Positions 17,303-23,956 of a stretch of DNA of 34,281 nucleotides are shown here, piece by piece. The position numbers were made by a program, and so were the translations under genes. Source of the DNA: Clostridiales bacterium (GTDB lineage: Bacteria > Bacillota > Clostridia > Christensenellales > Pumilibacteraceae); the NCBI GenBank assembly GCA_015055625.1, contig SVHU01000026.1:1-34281 (forward strand). Direction: 5' to 3'. The stretch's first letter is position 1; every line of letters starts with the position of its first letter. The notes beneath the pieces are model-generated. The model was not told the DNA's origin, ran no database searches, and saw only the letters and a list, made by a program, of their open reading frames with translations.

Positions 17303-19255
17303 TTACTTAATATTCTCTATAAAAGCGTCTTTCTTGTTAAAGTTAGAATGTTCTACAATATACGCTTTTCTCTGATCTACCGCATCGCCCATAAGCACGG
17401 TAACCATTTTTTCCGCTTCCGCCACGTCCTCTATGCTAACTTTTATCATCTTGCGTCTTTGAGGATCGAGCGTGGTACTCCAAAGCTGTTCGGCATTCAT
17501 TTCTCCAAGACCTTTATAGCGCTGAATTTCACAGCTTCTGCCCATTTCTTCTTTTGCCTTGTCAAGCTCTTCGTCCGAATACACGTAACGCGTTTCGTTC
17601 TTTTTGCTTATTTTATAAAGCGGTGGCATTCCGATATAAACGTGCCCTTCCGTAATAAGTTCTTTCATATAGCGGAAGAAGAAGGTGAGAAGTATACATC
17701 TAATATGATAACCGTCCTGGTCGGCATCGGAAAGAATTACTACTTTACCATACTTCAAATCTTCTGGATTAAACTCCTCGCCCAGTCCTGCTCCAAGCGC
17801 GGAAATAAGTGTTTTTATCTCCTCGTTTTCCAAAACCTTGTCCAGTCTTTTCTTTTCAGCGTTAAGCGGTTTTCCTCGAAGCGGAAGAATTGCCTGGAAA
17901 GATCTGTTACGAGCCTGAGTACAAGTTCCACCCGCCGAATCTCCTTCGACTATGAAAAGCTCGTTAAGCTCAGCCTTTTTTCCGCTACAACTTTTAAGCT
18001 TTCCTACGGTATTAAACGAATCTATACTGTTTTTAGCTCTTGTAAGCTCCTTTTGCTTTCTGGTAGCCTCTCTTACCTTTGCGGCAAGCTGAGCCTTTTT
18101 TAGAATAATTTCAGTAACCGACTTGTTTTTTTCCAAAAAGGCAGGAAGTTCCGCTAACGTAATAGCTTCGCACGCCTGTTTTGCTTCGGTATTACCAAGC
18201 TTAGTTTTAGTCTGTCCTTCAAACTGCACGTTTTGCATTTTGACCGAGATAACCGCAGTAATACCCTCTCTGAAGTCGTCGCCTTGCAAGTTAGCATCTT
18301 TGTCTTTAAGTATTCCCAACTTTCTCGCAAAGTCGTTCAAAACCCTAGTAAGTCCCACCTTAAAGCCGGTTTCGTGAGTTCCACCCTCTGGCGTAGGAAT
18401 GTTATTAACGTATGAAAACATACTCTCTGTGTAAGAATCGTTGTACTGAATAGCTACTTCCATAGCGATATTATCTTTTATTCCGCTAAAGAAAATGGGG
18501 TTGTCAAACACCGGCTTTTTCAGCTCGTTGAGGTATATAACAAAATCTTTAAGTCCACCCTCGTAACAAAACTCTACGGTTTGATAGCCGTTACCCACCG
18601 CAACTCGTCTATCCTCAAAAACAATCTTTGCGCCTTTGTTAAGAAAAGCAAGCTCTTTAAGTCGTCTTGTAATAAGCTCGGAATTAAATTTTATAGTTTC
18701 AAAAACTCTGTCATCGGGCATAAAACGCACGAACGTACCTGTCTTTTTCGTCTTTTTCTTAGTATCAAATAAATGAGTTTTTACAAGTCCACTCTTTACT
18801 ACACCCTTAACTTCAGGACTTTCAAACTCTGCTTGATAGGTGGTTCCGTTCTTAAAAACATTTACTGTCATCCATCTGGAAAGCGCGTTAGTTACCGACG
18901 CGCCTACACCGTGAAGTCCGCCTGAGTGCGTATAGTTACTGTTATCAAACTTACCGCCAGCGTGAAGCTGAGTGTAAACTACTTCTACACCGCTTATCTT
19001 CATTGTGGGATGTATATCAACTGGAACACCTCGTCCATTATCCTCTACCGACGCAGAGCCATCTTCATATATTATTACGTTTATCTTGTTTCCAAAGCCG
19101 TTAGCAACTTCGTCCATAGCGTTGTCAACAAGCTCCCACAAAATATGATGCAAGCCCTTTATTCCGGTTGTTCCAATATACATTCCCGGACGCATACGAA
19201 CAGCATCAAGCCCCTCCAGAACTTGTATGTTTTCTGCAGTATAATTTTTGCTCAT
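17303..19255 (-). CDS. parE: DNA topoisomerase IV subunit B (ParE; GyrB-like)
   Basis: The 650-residue protein has the GHKL ATPase domain: ELVDNAMDE (41-49, catalytic Glu41 and Asn45), EDNGRGVP (71-78) and GGLHGVGAS (112-120). A transducer domain, the TOPRIM domain (EGDSAGG near residue 435, PLRGKPLNAEK, and the metal site LSDADQDG) and the C-terminal GLGEMNAEQLW segment follow. It supplies ATP hydrolysis for strand passage with ParC. AAGGAG precedes the ATG. Length and the adjacent parC without a GyrA box support ParE, though GyrB homologues are similar. Confidence 0.94.
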   Translation of the reverse strand: MSKNYTAENIQVLEGLDAVRMRPGMYIGTTGIKGLHHILWELVDNAMDEVANGFGNKINVIIYEDGSASVEDNGRGVPVDIHPTMKISGVEVVYTQLHAGGKFDNSNYTHSGGLHGVGASVTNALSRWMTVNVFKNGTTYQAEFESPEVKGVVKSGLVKTHLFDTKKKTKKTGTFVRFMPDDRVFETIKFNSELITRRLKELAFLNKGAKIVFEDRRVAVGNGYQTVEFCYEGGLKDFVIYLNELKKPVFDNPIFFSGIKDNIAMEVAIQYNDSYTESMFSYVNNIPTPEGGTHETGFKVGLTRVLNDFARKLGILKDKDANLQGDDFREGITAVISVKMQNVQFEGQTKTKLGNTEAKQACEAITLAELPAFLEKNKSVTEIILKKAQLAAKVREATRKQKELTRAKNSIDSFNTVGKLKSCSGKKAELNELFIVEGDSAGGTCTQARNRSFQAILPLRGKPLNAEKKRLDKVLENEEIKTLISALGAGLGEEFNPEDLKYGKVVILSDADQDGYHIRCILLTFFFRYMKELITEGHVYIGMPPLYKISKKNETRYVYSDEELDKAKEEMGRSCEIQRYKGLGEMNAEQLWSTTLDPQRRKMIKVSIEDVAEAEKMVTVLMGDAVDQRKAYIVEHSNFNKKDAFIENIK

Positions 19256-19317
19256 TTATATCTCCTTTTCCTCATCTTTTAGGCTACTAAAATCGGAGGA
19301 ATAGTATTTCTGGTTTT

Positions 19318-19347
19318 ATTATACCACAAAATATAGTGTATTAGCAA
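19318..19347 (-). promoter_or_regulatory. Promoter of parE-parC
   Basis: On the minus strand TTGCTA (19342-19347) and TATAAT (19318-19323) are 18 bases apart, with TGG before the -10 (extended -10). It gives a leader of about 55 bases before the parE ATG. Confidence 0.7.
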
Positions 19348-19416
19348 GTATTATAAAGCAATATTTATTCATTTTTTTAACGTTTTTGCTTTTAAGACGA
19401 GTTGTAAAAGAAATAT

Positions 19417-19452
19417 TTGCATATTTATTCACACTGTCGCATAAATATGCAA
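19417..19452. repeat. Perfect 12-bp inverted repeat with 12-base spacer in divergent promoter region
   Basis: TTGCATATTTAT (19417-19428) and ATAAATATGCAA (19441-19452) are perfect inverted copies separated by 12 bases. It lies between the divergent parE promoter and the small membrane protein promoter, where no terminator is needed, so a repressor or activator site is the more natural reading. The rest of the 308-base gap 19256-19563 is A/T-rich and holds only the two promoters. Confidence 0.7.
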
Positions 19453-19503
19453 TTTATACATTTTTTACATATAAACAAATAGAAAAAAGTTATCTAATTT
19501 TGC

Positions 19504-19533
19504 TTGATATTCTTCTTACAAATGGTGTATAAT
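19504..19533 (+). promoter_or_regulatory. Promoter of the small membrane protein gene
   Basis: TTGATA (19504-19509) and TATAAT (19528-19533) are 18 bases apart. The predicted mRNA start near 19540 leaves a short leader containing GGAG (19554-19557). The 12-bp inverted repeat lies about 50 bases upstream of the -35. Confidence 0.75.
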
Positions 19534-19563
19534 AGTATAGTAAATAACTTTATGGAGTGTATT

Positions 19564-19860
19564 ATGAGTAGACAAGAAAGAGAAGAAATAAGGGACCTTC
19601 CAGAAAAATACAAACCTATGGGGGCGTGGGGATACTGGGCTTGGAGCATTATTTACAGTTTTCCCATCGTAGGACTTATTTTTATTATAGTAAACAGCTT
19701 ACGCAATTGTAATATCGCAAGACGCAACCATGCGCGTTCTTTCCTTTGCACTTACATTCTCGTCATCCTAATTATTGGAATAACATTCCTTATCCTTTAT
19801 TTTACCGGAGTTTTCCAAATGATATTGGATTTTATTGACGGAATGTTAAAAATAACCTAA
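19564..19860 (+). CDS. Small membrane protein of unknown function
   Basis: The protein is 98 residues from the ATG at 19564, chosen because GGAG lies 6 bases upstream; the longer frame from 19504 overlaps the promoter. A charged N terminus (RQEREEIRDLPEKYKPMG) is followed by two membrane segments (about 28-48 and 63-86) and a short basic loop NSLRNCNIARRNHARS between them. Similar small proteins with a NxxRRNxAR loop are common and uncharacterised in Firmicutes. It is monocistronic with its own promoter and terminator. Confidence 0.8.
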   Translation: MSRQEREEIRDLPEKYKPMGAWGYWAWSIIYSFPIVGLIFIIVNSLRNCNIARRNHARSFLCTYILVILIIGITFLILYFTGVFQMILDFIDGMLKIT

Positions 19861-19866
19861 CAAACG

Positions 19867-19905
19867 CAAAACCACGCTACTTTTATATTTAGCGCGGTTT
19901 TTTCT
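19867..19905 (+). terminator. Terminator of the small membrane protein gene
   Basis: AACCACGCT pairs with AGCGCGGTT (one G-T type mismatch) around an A/T loop and is followed by a T-rich run. The T-rich tail overlaps the left flank of the MITE-like element, so that element inserted into or next to the terminator tail. Confidence 0.8.
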
Positions 19906-20089
19906 TTTGGCTATGTCACAAAATATGGTTGATTAGCCATAAGGCGGTTTGACGAGAAAATCACAAGAAAGACAAGTATATTTACGAAGGCGCGTACCTG
20001 CAGGGTACGTAACTGAGTAAATTACGCAGTATTTCGTAGTGGGCTTTCCGTCCAAAATCAACCGTAGATTGGGACAGAGCCTTTCTTTT
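19901..20089. mobile_element. MITE-like non-autonomous element with 25-bp imperfect terminal inverted repeats and 8-bp flanking direct repeats
   Basis: The element spans 19909-20081 (173 bp). The left end starts GGCTATGTCACAAAAT and the complement of the right end starts GGCTCTGTCCCAATCT; over 25 bases, 20 match, including a shared GGTTGATT. It is flanked on both sides by TTTCTTTT (19901-19908 and 20082-20089), as expected for an 8-bp target duplication, although that sequence is low in complexity. Internal hairpins are visible (CGTACC/GGGTACG, CGTAA/TTACG, ACGAA/TTCGT). There is no open frame of note. The GGCT ends and 8-bp duplication recall ISL3-type elements, but the parent transposase family is inference. 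Confidence 0.8.
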
Positions 20090-20105
20090 ATTATTTAGTT
20101 TCACA

Positions 20106-20150
20106 TATAAAAATCCGCTTCCCTTTGTTTTTAAGGAAAACGGATTTTAT
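20106..20150. terminator. Terminator of the alpha/beta hydrolase gene
   Basis: AAAATCCG with TTCC pairs with GGAA and CGGATTTT around a T-rich loop, flanked by A and T runs. It lies directly behind the leftward stop codon at 20152 and can also stop rightward transcripts. Confidence 0.8.
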
Positions 20151-20151
20151 T

Positions 20152-21057
20152 TTATAGGGGAAGACAGGATTTTACGAAGTTGATAACATCCTCGTAAACT
20201 TCGTGCTTATTTATTTCGTTCAAAAGCTCATGACGAGCGTCTTTATAAAGCTTGAGAGTGGGATTAAGACCGAACTTTCTGTATTTTTGCTCGAGCTTTA
20301 TAACAAGCTTGCCGTTACCGCCCACTTTATCGTCACTACCTGATATTATAAACATTGGCAAATCTTTGCGAAGCTTTTTGTGCGAAGATTGTGCAATTGC
20401 CTTAAACCCTCTAAAGAAATAGTGATAAAAACCCTGAGAGCATGTAAATCCACACATAGGATCTTCGTTATACTTTTTAACCTGCTCCATATCTCTTGAA
20501 AGCCAAGCGTTCTTGCCTTGTTTTTTATAAGCTTTATCGTACTTACCAAAAGTAATCTTAGCAAAGAACTTTCCCGCTTTATCTCTCTTTTTGGGCTTGT
20601 TTTTTCCTTTTGTTAAAAAGCAAGAAAGGTTAACGATTGCACCTTCCATGCATGCGCTTCCACACAATACCGCTCCGTTAATTTGCGAAGAAGTATAGCT
20701 AAGATATCGCTGTAAAAGGAACGAACCGTAACTGTGCCCGAATATAATAACTGGAAGACGGTACTTAACTTTTGCATACGCAGTAAGCTCGATTGCATCA
20801 GAAACGGAATCTTCGAAAATATTAGTGTCATCCACCAAACCAAGTCTATCCTTGTCGGTATAGCCGTGTGCTCTATGATCTGCACCTATTACGATATAGC
20901 CAGCTTTATTGAGGGCTTTTGCAAAATCATTGTAGCGCTCGATATGCTCACTCATTCCGTGAAGAATTTGTACTGTTGCTATGGGCGCAGGCACGTTATC
21001 CCAATACACAACGGACAATTCTTTTCCATCTCTGATTGTATACGTCTTTCTTTTCAT
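20152..21057 (-). CDS. Alpha/beta hydrolase, monoacylglycerol lipase/lysophospholipase-like (Hydrolase_4)
   Basis: The 301-residue protein has HGMSEHIERY (33-42, oxyanion region), ADHRAHG (59-65), the nucleophile elbow GHSYG with Ser109, SGSDDKVGG carrying the catalytic Asp region and DARHELLNE carrying the catalytic His. There is no signal peptide. This family hydrolyses monoacylglycerols, lysophospholipids or related carboxyl esters. GGAG precedes the ATG. Its leader is about 80 bases long and carries two stem-loops. It is divergent from murG. Confidence 0.92.
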   Translation of the reverse strand: MKRKTYTIRDGKELSVVYWDNVPAPIATVQILHGMSEHIERYNDFAKALNKAGYIVIGADHRAHGYTDKDRLGLVDDTNIFEDSVSDAIELTAYAKVKYRLPVIIFGHSYGSFLLQRYLSYTSSQINGAVLCGSACMEGAIVNLSCFLTKGKNKPKKRDKAGKFFAKITFGKYDKAYKKQGKNAWLSRDMEQVKKYNEDPMCGFTCSQGFYHYFFRGFKAIAQSSHKKLRKDLPMFIISGSDDKVGGNGKLVIKLEQKYRKFGLNPTLKLYKDARHELLNEINKHEVYEDVINFVKSCLPL

Positions 21058-21069
21058 ATTTCACTCCAG

Positions 21070-21091
21070 CGGTTTAATTTTACTAAAACCG
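21070..21091 (-). promoter_or_regulatory. Leader stem-loop adjacent to ribosome binding site of the hydrolase gene
   Basis: On the minus strand CGGTTT and AAACCG form a perfect 6-bp stem that ends three bases before GGAG. A further TGCGC/GCGCA pairing lies upstream in the same leader. It could protect the mRNA or tune translation. Confidence 0.5.
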
Positions 21092-21143
21092 ATAATAATT
21101 ATATACAAATGCGCGTAATTTAATTATTGCGCACCTTCTTATT

Positions 21144-21172
21144 ATTGTACTATATATCCCGTCTTTTGTCAA
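21144..21172 (-). promoter_or_regulatory. Promoter of the alpha/beta hydrolase gene
   Basis: On the minus strand consensus TTGACA (21167-21172) and TACAAT (21144-21149) are separated by 17 bases. Confidence 0.8.
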
Positions 21173-21232
21173 TACAAACAAAACAAAAAAAGCGGAGAAT
21201 ATAACACAAATTTCACGTTTGAGGTAATACGT

Positions 21233-22294
21233 ATGAAAGAAAACATTATTTTTACTGGTGGAGGAACAGCAGGACACGTTATGCCCAATATTGCTCTTTT
21301 CCCATACTTTGACAACTATCAACTGCACTATATCGGAAGTAACGGCATGGAGAAAAACATTCTTTCCCCATACACTAACGTTGTATTCCACGAAATAGAG
21401 TGCGTAAAGCTATCACGCTCGCTTTCACTAAAAAATTTACTTATTCCGCTAAAACTACACGCCTCGATAAATCAGGCAAAACGAATATTAAAAGAGGTTA
21501 GTCCTTTATTTGTTTTTTCCAAGGGTGGATATGTTGGCTTACCGGTTGCTATCGCTTGCAAACAACTATCTATTCCACTGTTTTTACATGAAAGCGACAA
21601 AACATTAGGTCTTGCAAACAAGGTTGCAAAAAATAACGCAGAAATTTTATTTACTTCATTTGACACGCTAAAGACAAAAAATTCGCTATACGTAGGCTCT
21701 CCTATCAGAAAGGAAATATATAGAGGAAACGCCATGCGTGCGCTTAATTTTCTTAACGCGCAAAAAAATAATAAGCCGTTTTTGCTATTTGTGTGCGGTT
21801 CTAGTGGCGCTCAAAGTATAAACAGCTTTGTATTCGAGCATCTTAATACCCTTACTGAAAAGTATAACGTTATACACGTAACAGGCAAAAACGAAAAGCG
21901 CATTTATAGAAAGCAGGATTATTATCAAGTAGCGTATTCTAACAATATCGAAGATCTTTACGCCCTTTCTTCCTTTGTCGTAACCCGTGGCGGAGCTAAC
22001 GCTTTAAGCGAGCTTATTGCTCTGAAAAAACTATGCGTTTGTATTCCGTTAAGTAAAGCAACTCGGGGAGATCAGATAGAGAACGCCAAGTATTACGAAA
22101 GTAAGGGCGCTATTATAAAGCTTGACCAATCCGCTCTTACGCTTTCTTCTTTGCTATCTTCTCTTGACCTGCTTAATAAAAACAAGGACAGCTATCTTAG
22201 CGCAATGAAAAATCTTAGCATAGACGGCACAAAAGCGATTGTCGAAAACATACGCAAAAGAACGGAATTTTTAGCGAAAGGGCACGAGTTTTGA
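21233..22294 (+). CDS. murG: UDP-GlcNAc:lipid I N-acetylglucosaminyltransferase MurG
   Basis: The 353-residue GT28-family protein has the N-terminal GGGTAGHVMPNIAL loop (9-22), FSKGGYVGLPVAIA, HESDKTLGLANK and the C-terminal UDP-GlcNAc-binding region VCGSSGAQSIN, RGGANALSELIAL and PLSKATRGDQIENA. It adds GlcNAc to lipid I to form lipid II on the inner membrane face. HESD replaces the more usual HEQN, a variant also seen in other Firmicutes. GAGG precedes the ATG. It is not in a division-and-cell-wall cluster here but stands alone, divergent from a hydrolase. A second murG elsewhere cannot be excluded. Confidence 0.93.
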   Translation: MKENIIFTGGGTAGHVMPNIALFPYFDNYQLHYIGSNGMEKNILSPYTNVVFHEIECVKLSRSLSLKNLLIPLKLHASINQAKRILKEVSPLFVFSKGGYVGLPVAIACKQLSIPLFLHESDKTLGLANKVAKNNAEILFTSFDTLKTKNSLYVGSPIRKEIYRGNAMRALNFLNAQKNNKPFLLFVCGSSGAQSINSFVFEHLNTLTEKYNVIHVTGKNEKRIYRKQDYYQVAYSNNIEDLYALSSFVVTRGGANALSELIALKKLCVCIPLSKATRGDQIENAKYYESKGAIIKLDQSALTLSSLLSSLDLLNKNKDSYLSAMKNLSIDGTKAIVENIRKRTEFLAKGHEF

Positions 22295-22321
22295 AAAGGG
22301 AAACACAAAAGCGTTTTACAG

Positions 22322-22379
22322 TGATATAATTTAGTCTGAAAAGCGGTATATTTACCAAAATTCGACATACGTATACCGC
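22322..22379 (+). promoter_or_regulatory. Extended -10 promoter and leader stem-loop of the gene at 22394
   Basis: TGATATAAT (22322-22330) is an extended -10 with no good -35. The short leader then contains GCGGTAT (22343-22349) pairing with ATACCGC (22373-22379), a 7-bp perfect stem that ends three bases before the AGGAG ribosome binding site. Confidence 0.6.
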
Positions 22380-22393
22380 AAAAGGAGTAAATT

Positions 22394-23602
22394 ATGGAAA
22401 AAACAAGCAAACAAAAGTTGAGCGTTATACTCTTTTTAAGCGTAGTAACGGTAATGCTTTTTGCTGGCATTTTAGTCAATCAGTTTATATCCTCTAGCAT
22501 GTCAGTAAACACGCAAGGCTCCGCTTCTCCTGTTTTTTTACCTACGCTCAGTAGTCAGCGATGCTACGGAACAGAACAGGACGATGCGTACGTTGATGCT
22601 TTTTTCGTGGGCGACGATACATATGTTTTTTATAACGCTCAAAGCGGTATCATGCAAAAAGAGAGCAATGACGAGCCTTTAATGGTGACACTTGAAGGAA
22701 AGCTGTTAGCGGTTGCGCTGACTCCTCACGGTTTTGCTACCGCTCTTTTGAAAGAGGACAACCTTTCTATAAAACTAATAGGTTTCGACGGTATTCCCAC
22801 AGCATCGGTTTCCATAACGGAAAAAAACGCCGAACTTCAATATTTAGGCTACGACGGAAACGTTTGCATAGCAATAAAACATCAGGGCGAATTTGACTAC
22901 GTTCTATCTTACGTAAAGTATAATTCTAAACTTGAAGAAATTTATAACAGGGATATATACTCGCTGTACAATCTTTCCGCAATTGCGTGCTATCCCCTTT
23001 CCAATAAAACGGTGATATTTTTCAACGCTCAGTACGGCTCTGTGAAAAGGGGCGGTTATTCTATTATACATAACGAATCGCTCGCTATGGAAACTGAGTA
23101 TATTAATAACGTTGACAACTGCGTACTTCTCGACGCTAAACCATACGGCGATGGATTTATACTTACGGCTTCCACAAACACCTCTCCATATATCATAACC
23201 CTAAACTCCGATATGCAACAAACTTTAACCGAGCTTCCAAACACTTATGAGAACGCCAAAATTTACACAGACGGAACAGTCGGATATATCGGGCTATATT
23301 CTACCACCTCGGTAGATTTAATGCCGTTAGATAGCAAAAGAGATCTCGTACAACGTTTCGCAGATGATATTTTTGACTGTATTTTTATAGACGGATCGGC
23401 GGTTTTTGCCTTAGCTAAAAACAACGTTACATACATAAATCACATAAATACAGGTATTGTTTCTCCAATAATAAACGGCGCGCCACTTTCTTTGAAACTA
23501 AAAAGAAATAACAAACTCACGGTTTTTGCAACTCTCAACACTCACTCTTCCATACTCTCCTCCAAAGGCGGAATTGACGTATATTGTGCCACTTTGCTTT
23601 AG
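22394..23602 (+). CDS. Membrane-anchored extracytoplasmic protein of unknown function
   Basis: The 402-residue protein has one N-terminal membrane segment (about 9-31) after a short basic stretch (MEKTSKQK), so the bulk is predicted outside. The outer part is made of repeating short beta-strand patterns (for example YVDAFFVGDDTYVFYN, YLGYDGNVCIAIK, IIFFNAQYG-like and VGYIGLYSTTSVDLMPL), reminiscent of a beta-propeller, with no recognisable catalytic motif. AAGGAG precedes the ATG. It lies between murG and the lysine riboswitch gene but has its own promoter. I do not recognise a family; a sensory or scaffold role in the envelope would be speculation. Confidence 0.75.
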   Translation: MEKTSKQKLSVILFLSVVTVMLFAGILVNQFISSSMSVNTQGSASPVFLPTLSSQRCYGTEQDDAYVDAFFVGDDTYVFYNAQSGIMQKESNDEPLMVTLEGKLLAVALTPHGFATALLKEDNLSIKLIGFDGIPTASVSITEKNAELQYLGYDGNVCIAIKHQGEFDYVLSYVKYNSKLEEIYNRDIYSLYNLSAIACYPLSNKTVIFFNAQYGSVKRGGYSIIHNESLAMETEYINNVDNCVLLDAKPYGDGFILTASTNTSPYIITLNSDMQQTLTELPNTYENAKIYTDGTVGYIGLYSTTSVDLMPLDSKRDLVQRFADDIFDCIFIDGSAVFALAKNNVTYINHINTGIVSPIINGAPLSLKLKRNNKLTVFATLNTHSSILSSKGGIDVYCATLL

Positions 23603-23667
23603 TTTGCTTAAAAAGTCGAAAAATGATAAATTTTAGGGTAAATTGTGTTGTTTTTGTGTGAAAATCG

Positions 23668-23696
23668 TTGACTTTATTCGTTAAATAGTATATATT
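23668..23696 (+). promoter_or_regulatory. Promoter of the lysine riboswitch transporter gene
   Basis: TTGACT (23668-23673) and TATATT (23691-23696) are separated by 17 bases. The predicted RNA start near 23703 lies just ahead of the riboswitch P1 helix. Confidence 0.75.
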
Positions 23697-23710
23697 TTTA
23701 GTATAGAAAA

Positions 23711-23926
23711 AATCATAGAGGCGCATCCGACAAGATAAACAACGCGGTAGGGCAAACAACGCGTTGCGGTAAAGGGGACGATGCCGAAAAAGAAACGTGT
23801 ATGCTCTAAATGCGTTTTTTTTGGGCGGGCGGAGAATATCCGTTCGACTGTCACGCTTGTTGTGTGTTGCGCTATTGGATACGAATGATTGAGGTCACAG
23901 TATGCTTTTGCGCGCTGTGACTTTTT
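23711..23926 (+). promoter_or_regulatory. Lysine riboswitch (L box) with downstream intrinsic terminator
   Basis: The aptamer has the conserved order of LYS elements: ATAGAGGCGC, then GACAAG, a hairpin (AACGCG 23741-23746 with CGCGTT 23760-23765), AAAGGGGACGATGCCGAA, a poly-A/poly-U stem (P4), GGGC, then a CGGA/TCCG hairpin and GACTGTCACG. P1 is AATCAT (23711-23716) with ATGATT (23885-23890). It closely parallels the E. coli and B. subtilis lysC leaders as recalled. An intrinsic terminator follows: GTCACAG (23894-23900) with CTGTGAC (23915-23921) and TTTTT. Lysine binding should favour termination, so the transporter is made when lysine is scarce. I could not draw a convincing antiterminator by eye. 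Confidence 0.9.
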
Positions 23927-23956
23927 CTATAAAAATTTATATTATAGGAGAACGTT

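Noticed and set aside
17252..18103. 283-residue open frame antisense to parE
   Set aside because: It is fully overlapped by conserved ParE sequence and has the composition expected of an antisense shadow.
19504..19563. Longer N-terminus for the small membrane protein
   Set aside because: It begins inside the TTGATA/TATAAT promoter; the ATG at 19564 has a GGAG site six bases upstream.
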